Origin: Rahnella aceris | Lineage (GTDB): Bacteria > Pseudomonadota > Gammaproteobacteria > Enterobacterales > Enterobacteriaceae | Direction of reading: 5' to 3' | Length of the DNA stretch: 64,000 nt | Assembly: GCF_011684115.1 (NCBI RefSeq) | Contig: NZ_JAADJV010000006.1 | Coordinates: forward strand, 1-64,000 | Shown: positions 57,573 to 64,000 of the stretch, piece after piece | How the letters are laid out: each line of letters starts with the position of its first letter | How positions within the stretch are numbered: the first letter of the stretch is position 1 | The notes under the pieces: generated by a model | Databases searched by the model: none | The model's input: only the letters and a program-made list of their open reading frames with translations | Told to the model about the DNA's origin: nothing | Made by a program: the position numbers and the translations under genes

Positions 57573-58757
57573 TCAGCTCGTCGCTTTCAGTTGCGGGTAG
57601 CGTTTGAAAATCGTCAGACACCAGACGAACGCAATGCAGCCGATCAGGCCACCGGCGTAGCCGATGTTGCTCATTTCCAGATGCAAACTCACCTGATTAC
57701 CGATCAGCGCGCCGGCACCGATACCGATGTTATAAATACCGGAAAGCAGCGCCATTGACACGTCGGTGGCGTCGGTCGCCAGCGCCAGCACGCGCACCTG
57801 CATTGCCAGGCCGATAATCATCATCGCCAGTCCCCAGATAATACACAGCACTGAAATCGCGACCGGATTCATCACCGCCACAAACAACAGGAGCATGCTA
57901 AGCGTGACCAGCAGGATCGGGCCGCTGAGCATGGCTGCCGGGAAACGGTTGCCAAGCAAACTGAACGCAATGCTGCCGAGAATACCCGCGCCGCCGAAAA
58001 TCAGCAGCAGGAAAGTGGTGAAGTTTTCACCCATGTTGGCAACGCTCTGGATAAACGGTTCGATATAACTGTATGCCGTATAGTGAGCGGTCACTATCAG
58101 CGCAGTCAGGAGATACATACCGACCAGCGCCGGACGGCGGAACAACATCGGCACGCTTTTCAGTGAGCCGGTATGTTCACTTGGCAGCGGCGGCAGCAGT
58201 TTAATCAGACAAATCAGTGTCATCAGCGCAACGATGCCGATGCTCATAAAGGTGGTTCGCCAGCCAAGATACTGACCGATAAGACGACCCAGCGGCAAGC
58301 CGAGCACCATTGCCAGTGCGGTGCCGGTCGCTAACATACTGAGTGCCTGTGTTTTTTTACCGGCCGGTGCCACACGGATCGCCAGTGAGGCGGTGATCGA
58401 CCAGAAAATGGCGTGGGCGAGGGCGATACCGACGCGCGAGGCCACCAGACTCCAGAAATCCCAGGCGACGACAGATAACGCATGGCTGGCGATAAACAGG
58501 CAAAAGATGATGATCAACAGGCGCTTTCGTTCAACGTTGCGGGTCAGCAGCATCAGCGGCAGAGACATCAGCGCGACGACCCACGCGTAAATGGTCAGCA
58601 TCAGGCCAACCTGTGCTGTCTGCATATTGAAACTGGCGGCGATGTCGGAGAGTAATCCGACGGGCACAAATTCAGTGGTATTGAAGATGAATGCGGCAAT
58701 AGCCATCATCACAACGCGAAGCCATGCTGTCCTGCGCGAAACGGTATCTGATTGCAT
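57573..58757 (-). CDS. sotB: Sugar efflux transporter SotB (MFS)
   Basis: A 394-aa 12-helix MFS exporter collinear with E. coli SotB (YdeA), which expels arabinose and IPTG. The match is strong at [45 protein letters not shown] and [13 protein letters not shown]. It is encoded alone with a good terminator. Confidence 0.92.
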   Translation of the reverse strand: MQSDTVSRRTAWLRVVMMAIAAFIFNTTEFVPVGLLSDIAASFNMQTAQVGLMLTIYAWVVALMSLPLMLLTRNVERKRLLIIIFCLFIASHALSVVAWDFWSLVASRVGIALAHAIFWSITASLAIRVAPAGKKTQALSMLATGTALAMVLGLPLGRLIGQYLGWRTTFMSIGIVALMTLICLIKLLPPLPSEHTGSLKSVPMLFRRPALVGMYLLTALIVTAHYTAYSYIEPFIQSVANMGENFTTFLLLIFGGAGILGSIAFSLLGNRFPAAMLSGPILLVTLSMLLLFVAVMNPVAISVLCIIWGLAMMIIGLAMQVRVLALATDATDVSMALLSGIYNIGIGAGALIGNQVSLHLEMSNIGYAGGLIGCIAFVWCLTIFKRYPQLKATS

Positions 58758-58919
58758 TGAAATTTATGACTTATAAGAAGATGTTGAAATCAGGCATCTG
58801 TCTGCCAGATGCCTGTTGAACGCATAGTGTGTTTTATTTGTTCGAAAAATGAAACAGAAAATTGGCCTATCAGATAAATCTTCAGGCGACAATTTTAGTG
58901 ATGGTAACTGTGATGTTCC

Positions 58920-59474
58920 TCACGCATTGTCGTGAGGATTGATCAGGGAAGTCAGTACGTGATCCTGCCAGCAACCGGCAATTTTCAGATATGATTTCGC
59001 ATACCCTTCGCGTTCAAAGCCCAGACGCAGTAGTACGCGCTCACTTTTATGATTGTCCGGAATATAGCTGGCCATAATGCGGTGCAGACCCTGCTCGCGA
59101 AACAGGTAATCAATGGCGGTTGTCAGCGACCGATGCATCAGTCCTTTTCCCTGCTGGTTTTCCGCGACCGAATATCCCAGATGACAGGCCTGAAAAGGAC
59201 CGCGGGCGATGCCGGTAAAATTGCAGGCACCGAGCATGTCACCGGTTTCACGGCTGATGATGCCAAACTGGAATGCCGTACCGCAGGCCGCTTCATCAAA
59301 AGCATTGCTCAGACGGACCCGCAGGGTTTCAGGCGCGTAAAAGTTCGCTGGCCGCAAAGGCTCCCACGGCGCGAGATGCGCGGCGTTATCGCGAAAATAA
59401 GCATGAACGACAGCCGTGTCTTCCGGCCCCAAAATTTTAAGGTAAAAATCAGCGTTCGTGACGGCGAGTTCCAT
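58920..59474 (-). CDS. RimJ-like GNAT N-acetyltransferase
   Basis: A 184-aa GNAT protein related to RimJ and RimL (ribosomal-protein N-terminal acetyltransferases). It has APWEPLRP, CHLGYSVAENQQGKGLM (acetyl-CoA loop Q-x-x-G-K-G) and HRIMASYIPDNHKSERVLLRLGFEREGYAK. The E. coli RimJ N-terminus differs and the true RimJ gene normally sits elsewhere, so the target protein or small molecule is uncertain. ATG has AAGGGA upstream. It lies 51 bp after the VanY-type gene on the same strand. Confidence 0.82.
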   Translation of the reverse strand: MELAVTNADFYLKILGPEDTAVVHAYFRDNAAHLAPWEPLRPANFYAPETLRVRLSNAFDEAACGTAFQFGIISRETGDMLGACNFTGIARGPFQACHLGYSVAENQQGKGLMHRSLTTAIDYLFREQGLHRIMASYIPDNHKSERVLLRLGFEREGYAKSYLKIAGCWQDHVLTSLINPHDNA

Positions 59475-59525
59475 GGTGGTCCCTTAAAGCCTGTAGCGGA
59501 GAGGGCGGTCATTGTAGAGGATTCA

Positions 59526-60071
59526 TCAGGAATTGGAATGCCAGCACCAGTGCCACGGTTCATAAATGAATCCCCAGGGATTGTTCAGCGGGAATGACAT
59601 CACAAAACCGAATCCGGCGGCGTGGCTTTGCAGCCACTGAAAAGCTTCTGTTTCACCAAAAACGCCGGTCACTTCGTCGCAGCCCGGCGTATTGATATCC
59701 ACGGCGCAGCCGGTGTGATGCTCGCTGCATCCGGGCGGCGCCAGCGAGGTAAAGAAATCTTCCGGGGCGATGCCTGCCAGTTGTTTGGCGCGGATTAAAT
59801 CAGCCTGATAATTCAGGCTGCGGTAGGCGGAAACCAGATAAATCCCCACGCCGTCAGTAGCCGCCTGCTGTCTCATGGTATGCCAGGCGGCAGAGGCGGG
59901 GGCGGTCAGACGGTATATTTTACCGCTTTCGGCATCCGTTTCCGCCTCCACCAGTAAGTGCTCACTTACTTCCTCAAAATACGGCAGCGTACGATGTGCG
60001 ATAACCGCCGGGTCGATATGCAGTTCCCGCAGTATCTGCTCCGTTTGCGATTTCAGTGCCGCCGGGTTCAT
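59526..60071 (-). CDS. VanY-type D-alanyl-D-alanine/L,D-carboxypeptidase (M15)
   Basis: A 181-aa zinc carboxypeptidase of the VanY/DdcY group. Zinc ligands are H118 and D125 in SEHHTGCAVDI and H174 in EPWHW, with E171 as catalytic base. No signal peptide is visible, so a cytoplasmic role on recycled muropeptides or free peptides is possible. Its ATG overlaps the stop of the C26 amidotransferase gene (ATGA), so the two are translationally coupled. Confidence 0.83.
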   Translation of the reverse strand: MNPAALKSQTEQILRELHIDPAVIAHRTLPYFEEVSEHLLVEAETDAESGKIYRLTAPASAAWHTMRQQAATDGVGIYLVSAYRSLNYQADLIRAKQLAGIAPEDFFTSLAPPGCSEHHTGCAVDINTPGCDEVTGVFGETEAFQWLQSHAAGFGFVMSFPLNNPWGFIYEPWHWCWHSNS

Positions 60072-60898
60072 GCCGGTTCGTCTCCCGCACGGCCGATCAC
60101 ATCATTCATGGCTTCGGTCATCGCCTTACCTGCTGAGCGCATCGACTGCTGATAGCGCGAAGCGGCAACAACAAATGCATTAAGAAGCTGAGTATCCTGC
60201 GCATGTTGCTGATATTCAGGGTGCCATTGCACGCCAAGACAGAAATCATAGCCTTCACATTCAATGCCTTCGATCACGCCGTCGGGTGCGTAAGCATTGA
60301 CGATACAGCCGGGGCCGACGGATTTCACTGCCTGATGGTGTGAGCTGTTCACGACGTAATGGTCACGATCTACGCAGCGGCTGAGCAGTGAACCTTCAAC
60401 AATTTCTACCGGGTGACGCGCGCGTTTTTTGCCGCCCGCGTTTTCGGTGTCAACAGTCGTGCTGTGCTCCAGGGCATCGGGCAGCGCATCGGGAATATGC
60501 TGATGCAGCGTGCCGCCGGTTAATACGGCAAGCAGTTGCTGGCCGCCGCAAATCCCGAGCAGCGGCATATTGCGCTGCATGGCACCTTTAACAATGGCTT
60601 TTTCAAATTCGGTGCGGGCGGGTTTCAGGCGAACCTGATCACTGGTTTGTTGCTCATTAAACAGTTCAGGCGGTACATCAAACGCCCCGCCGGTCACGAC
60701 AATGCCGTCGCACAGCGCCAGATATTCATCGGCCAGCGCCGCGTGATGTGGCAACGCCAGCGGAACGGCACCCATTTCCGCCAGGCTGTTCATATAGTTC
60801 TGACGTAAGGCGTACCAGGGATAATCGGCATAGCCACCGGCTTCCTCGCTGTCGAGCGTTACCCCAATGACCGGTCTGGATTGAAATTTTGTCTGCAT
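60068..60898 (-). CDS. Class I glutamine amidotransferase/peptidase C26 (gamma-glutamyl hydrolase-like)
   Basis: A 277-aa cytoplasmic hydrolase of the PuuD/C26 family. The nucleophile is C117 in GICGGQQ; His and Glu are in GVQWHPEYQ. Relatives cleave gamma-glutamyl-GABA or related gamma-glutamyl bonds. ATG 60898 was chosen; an ATG at 60916 is also in frame but lacks a ribosome-binding site. It is coupled to the VanY-type gene. No putrescine (puu) genes are nearby, so the substrate may instead be a gamma-D-glutamyl muropeptide fragment (inference). Confidence 0.84.
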   Translation of the reverse strand: MQTKFQSRPVIGVTLDSEEAGGYADYPWYALRQNYMNSLAEMGAVPLALPHHAALADEYLALCDGIVVTGGAFDVPPELFNEQQTSDQVRLKPARTEFEKAIVKGAMQRNMPLLGICGGQQLLAVLTGGTLHQHIPDALPDALEHSTTVDTENAGGKKRARHPVEIVEGSLLSRCVDRDHYVVNSSHHQAVKSVGPGCIVNAYAPDGVIEGIECEGYDFCLGVQWHPEYQQHAQDTQLLNAFVVAASRYQQSMRSAGKAMTEAMNDVIGRAGDEPA

Positions 60899-61369
60899 TC
60901 GCCTGAGTCCCTGCATGGAAATGAAAAACAATCAGAAATTTCACCATATCAAGCCGTGGTCGGCGCAAACAATATAAATTATCTATAGGTCATATTTTCA
61001 GGATTTAGCTCTGGTTTTCTCACCTGTTCGGGTGGGATCTCAGTGCATTTTCCGCACTAACTCCGCGTTTTCCTGACAAAATTCCGGTCTTCGTTGACAC
61101 TTCCTGATGCTTTTTTGTTGCGGTCTTCAATATTCATTCTCATTTAGTGATTAACATTAGATGCCTCGAAAGGATAAATTAGCGGGTATAATTCATCCTG
61201 CTGATAGAAATAGAAATTCTTAATTGCTAACGAAATCTTTACGTTGTCCTAAAAACAGACACCCGCACTTTTCGGGGATAATGGTTTTTTGACTGATATT
61301 GAAAATCTCTGGTTGAAGGTCATTTTTCAGCTGTTTTCTCCTCATTAATACTGCGAAACCAAGAAATTT
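60899..61369. promoter_or_regulatory. Region between the C26 gene and mdtA
   Basis: About 470 bp, divergent promoters. TATAAT occurs at 61186-61191 without a clear -35. TTTTCTCCTCATTAATA at 61334-61350 partly resembles the BaeR box (TTTTTCTCCAT-N-ATTGGC) but lies only 20 bp from the mdtA ATG. A small hairpin-forming GC patch is near 61262-61282. No gene recognised. Confidence 0.45.
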
Positions 61370-62713
61370 ATGCTGCCGACTGCCTCGTCTCGTTCCAAAA
61401 AACGCACATTCGTGTGGGTTATTGTCGCCATTATCGTTGCCGCGATCCTGGTCTGGTTTTTTGCTTTCCACCAAAGTGCCTCTGATCCCTCTGCCCATAA
61501 AAAACCGGGCCGTGGCGGGATGCGCGCAATGCGCGGCCAGATGATGGCAGGAATGGCAACGCCGGTGCAGGCAGGAAAGGCCACACAGGCCGATGTGCCG
61601 GTGTATCTGCGTGCGCTGGGCACGGTGGTGGCGAACGCGACGGTGACGGTGACCAGCCGTGTCGATGGTCAGCTGATGAAGGTGTATTTCACCGAAGGGC
61701 AGAAAGTGGAGCAGGGTCAGTTGCTGGCGCAGATTGATCCGCGCAGTTATCAGGCCACGCTGGAACAGTATCAGGGCGATTTAGCGCAGAATCAGGCGCT
61801 GTCGAAAAGTGCTGAACTGACGCTGGCGCGTTACCGCAAACTGTATGCACAGGATTCCCTGGCACGTCAGGATCTGGAAAGCCAGATTGCGACCGCCGGT
61901 CAGTACGCGGGAGCAGTGAAAGCCGATCTGGCGCAAATCGCCGCCGCTAAGCTGAACCTTGAGTACGCTAAAATCACCGCGCCGGTCAGCGGCCACGTCG
62001 GCCTGCGTCTGGTGGATCCGGGCAACATGGTCACCAGCAGTTCGACCACCGGCATCGTCACCATTACCCAGACTCAGCCGATTGCCGTGACCTTCAGCGT
62101 GCCGCAAAGCAATTTGCAAACCCTGCTCAAAGCCCTGCGCGGCGGCAATCAGTTGCCAACCACGGCTTTTGACCAGAGCGGCAGCGAAGTGCTCGGACAG
62201 GGTAAACTGCAATTTATCAGCAACGAAATTGACACCAGTACCGGCAGTATCAAGCTGAAAGCGTTGTTTGATAATGACGATGAAAAACTCTATCCGAATC
62301 AGTTTGTGAATGCCCGTCTGCAGGTCGCGACGCTGAAAGATGCCACGGTGATCCCGGCGGCGGCATTGCAGCTGAGCAGCGACGGCGACTTTGTGTATGT
62401 GGTGAAAGCCGACAGCACCATTGAGCGTCGCAGCGTGAAGTCCGGCCCGGATTTTGGTGATGACCAGGTGGCGATTTTGTCCGGTGTGAAGCCGGGCGAG
62501 CAGGTGGTCACCACCGGTATTGACCGTCTGAACAACGGCACCAAAGTCGAGATTGTCACACCGAATTCCGGCGAGGCTGCAGCAGCAGGTGGCTCTTCCA
62601 AAGAGCGTCAGCAGAGCGGCGGTGTGGATAAAGCCACCACCGGCGCGGATAAAACGGCCGTCGCGCCTGATGTACCCCCAACTACAGCCGGTAAAGACAG
62701 CGGGTCTAAATGA
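61370..62713 (+). CDS. mdtA: RND efflux periplasmic adaptor MdtA
   Basis: A 447-aa membrane fusion protein of the MdtABC multidrug RND pump. It has a short N-terminus and one helix (about residues 14-31), lipoyl-like and coiled-coil segments ([24 protein letters not shown] split as [12 protein letters not shown] and [16 protein letters not shown]; then ...[18 protein letters not shown]), and a beta-barrel with [16 protein letters not shown]. The C-terminal ~50 residues are a low-complexity tail longer than usual. ATG 61370 has a weak AAGAAA site. The stop overlaps the mdtB start (ATGA). Confidence 0.88.
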   Translation: MLPTASSRSKKRTFVWVIVAIIVAAILVWFFAFHQSASDPSAHKKPGRGGMRAMRGQMMAGMATPVQAGKATQADVPVYLRALGTVVANATVTVTSRVDGQLMKVYFTEGQKVEQGQLLAQIDPRSYQATLEQYQGDLAQNQALSKSAELTLARYRKLYAQDSLARQDLESQIATAGQYAGAVKADLAQIAAAKLNLEYAKITAPVSGHVGLRLVDPGNMVTSSSTTGIVTITQTQPIAVTFSVPQSNLQTLLKALRGGNQLPTTAFDQSGSEVLGQGKLQFISNEIDTSTGSIKLKALFDNDDEKLYPNQFVNARLQVATLKDATVIPAAALQLSSDGDFVYVVKADSTIERRSVKSGPDFGDDQVAILSGVKPGEQVVTTGIDRLNNGTKVEIVTPNSGEAAAAGGSSKERQQSGGVDKATTGADKTAVAPDVPPTTAGKDSGSK

Positions 62714-64000
62714 ATCCTTCACGCCTCTTTATACTCCGGCCGGTCGCGACCATTCTGCTGATGGTCGCCGTGCTGTTGTCGGGGATTTTCGCCTACAACA
62801 TGCTCTCGACCTCGGCGCTGCCGCAGGTCGATTACCCGACCATTCAGGTGACCACGCTGTATCCGGGCGCCAGTCCGGACGTGATGGCGTCGGGTATTAC
62901 CGCGCCGCTTGAGCGTCAGCTCGGGCAGATGGCGGGGCTGAGCCAGATGTATTCCACCAGCGCCAGCGGCTCCTCCATTATTACGCTGAAATTCTCGCTG
63001 GATTTGTCCCTTGATGTGGCTGAGCAGGAAGTGCAGGCGGCGATCAATGCCGCTGACAGCCTGCTGCCCAGCGATTTACCCAATCCGCCGACTTACAAGA
63101 AGGTGAACCCGGCGGATGCCGCAGTGCTGACATTAGCCGCGACCTCTGAATCCCTGCCGCTGACCAAAGTGCAGGATCTGGTGAATACCCGCGTGGCGTT
63201 GAAACTGTCGCAGATTTCCGGCGTCGGTATGGTCACGCTGGCGGGCGGGCATCAGCCTGCGATCCGCGTGCAGGTGGATCCGCGCAAGCTGGCGGCGCAT
63301 AACCTCAGCATGGAAACCATCAACACGCTGATCGGCAACAGTAACGTCAACGGTTCCAAGGGGGGCTTTGACGGGCCGCATCACTCGATCACCATCGATG
63401 CCAATGACCAGCTACGCACCGCCGCTGAATACGGCAACCTGATTGTTAATTATGAAAACGGGGCGGCGCTGCGTTTGCGCGACGTCGCGACGCTCTCCGA
63501 AGCAGCGGAAAATCAGTACCTTTCTGCGTGGGCGAACAAACAACCGGCGATCATTATCAGCGTTCAGCGTCAGCCGGGCGCCAACGTGATTCAGGTGGTG
63601 GATGCCATCAAAGCACAACTGCCGAAATTGCAGGAAGCGCTGCCGGAGTCGGTCAAAATCAGCGTGATTTCTGACCGTACCCAGACTATCCGTGCCTCGA
63701 TCAGCGACGTTCAGTTTGAGCTGTTGCTGTCGATTGCGCTGGTGGTGATGGTCACCTTCCTGTTCCTGCGTAATGTCGCGGCGACGCTGATCCCAAGCGT
63801 GGCCGTGCCGCTCTCGCTGGTTGGCACCTTTGGTGTGATGTACCTGTGCGGTTTCAGTCTTAACAACCTCTCGCTGATGGCGCTGACCATCGCCACCGGT
63901 TTTGTTATCGATGACGCCATCGTGGTGGTCGAAAACATTTCACGACGCCTCGAAGAGGGCGAAACACCGATGCAGGCGGCGCTGAAAGGTTCGCAGCAGA
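62710..64000 (+). CDS. mdtB: RND multidrug efflux permease MdtB, N-terminal part (cut by window end)
   Basis: 430 codons from ATG 62710 stay open to the end of the window. They match the N-terminal third of MdtB (HAE-1 RND, about 1040 aa): TM1 [21 protein letters not shown] (here given in part as [12 protein letters not shown]), [40 protein letters not shown], and TM4 with [12 protein letters not shown], whose two Asp residues are the proton-relay pair. It overlaps mdtA by 4 bp. mdtC should follow outside the window. Confidence 0.93.
   Translation, partial: MNPSRLFILRPVATILLMVAVLLSGIFAYNMLSTSALPQVDYPTIQVTTLYPGASPDVMASGITAPLERQLGQMAGLSQMYSTSASGSSIITLKFSLDLSLDVAEQEVQAAINAADSLLPSDLPNPPTYKKVNPADAAVLTLAATSESLPLTKVQDLVNTRVALKLSQISGVGMVTLAGGHQPAIRVQVDPRKLAAHNLSMETINTLIGNSNVNGSKGGFDGPHHSITIDANDQLRTAAEYGNLIVNYENGAALRLRDVATLSEAAENQYLSAWANKQPAIIISVQRQPGANVIQVVDAIKAQLPKLQEALPESVKISVISDRTQTIRASISDVQFELLLSIALVVMVTFLFLRNVAATLIPSVAVPLSLVGTFGVMYLCGFSLNNLSLMALTIATGFVIDDAIVVVENISRRLEEGETPMQAALKGSQQ

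Noticed and set aside
61334..61350. BaeR box for mdtABC
   Set aside because: Only the first half matches the consensus and it is unusually close to the mdtA start; kept as a remark, not as a feature of its own.

Overview
This window is a chromosomal segment of an enterobacterium (order Enterobacterales). Its moderate GC content and its protein sequences look closest to the Rahnella/Rouxiella/Serratia side of Yersiniaceae; the genus is an inference. It opens in the last 76 bases of a 5S rRNA, followed by kgtP, as at E. coli rrnG. No prophage, insertion sequence or CRISPR array is present.

Layout. (1) 1-8600: 5S rRNA end, kgtP, and the pssA / pat / tapT / trxC / yfiF housekeeping group. (2) 8650-21490, minus strand: the E. 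coli order proVWX - ygaY - ygaZH - emrRAB is kept, with three changes. An outer-membrane factor gene sits between emrR and emrA, hicAB is inserted after proU, and proX is duplicated in tandem. (3) 22050-28000: an accessory block between nrdHIEF and proU, with a CitAB/DpiBA-type two-component system divergent from a 2-hydroxycarboxylate symporter, an NlpC/P60 hydrolase and an aldo-keto reductase. (4) 28070-36770: nrdHIEF with two NrdR boxes on its promoter, an AhpD-like/MocR divergent pair, a glycosidase remnant, then ygaM, a YhhS-type MFS transporter and ygaC. (5) 36830-49230: an AraC/GyrI regulator, a DUF1198 protein, pfkB, a CYTH protein, ygfZ-sdhE-cptA-fldB, and the xerD-dsbC-recJ-prfB-lysS run with the prfB programmed frameshift, closed by tRNA-Gly(CCC). 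(6) 49540-50000: a compact phage-derived module made of a structured RNA leader carrying an anti-Shine-Dalgarno sequence, a 27-codon ORF and an overlapping Ner-like regulator. (7) 50070-56970: argG, then a LysR regulator divergent from an M20 carboxypeptidase, and a yjiH-yjiG-M20D amidohydrolase operon with a sigma-54 promoter and NtrC-like sites. (8) 57080-64000: DUF2000, sotB, a RimJ-like acetyltransferase, a VanY-type peptidase overlapping a C26 amidotransferase, and mdtA with the start of mdtB (cut by the window end).

The two most notable items are the C4/immI-like RNA-leader module upstream of the Ner-like gene, and the apparently nitrogen-controlled yjiHG-amidohydrolase operon. The latter resembles abgAB with the AbgT transporter replaced by YjiGH. 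The tandem ProX with changed ligand-contact residues comes next. Transcription signals were read by eye, and family assignments come from remembered sequence similarity rather than searches.
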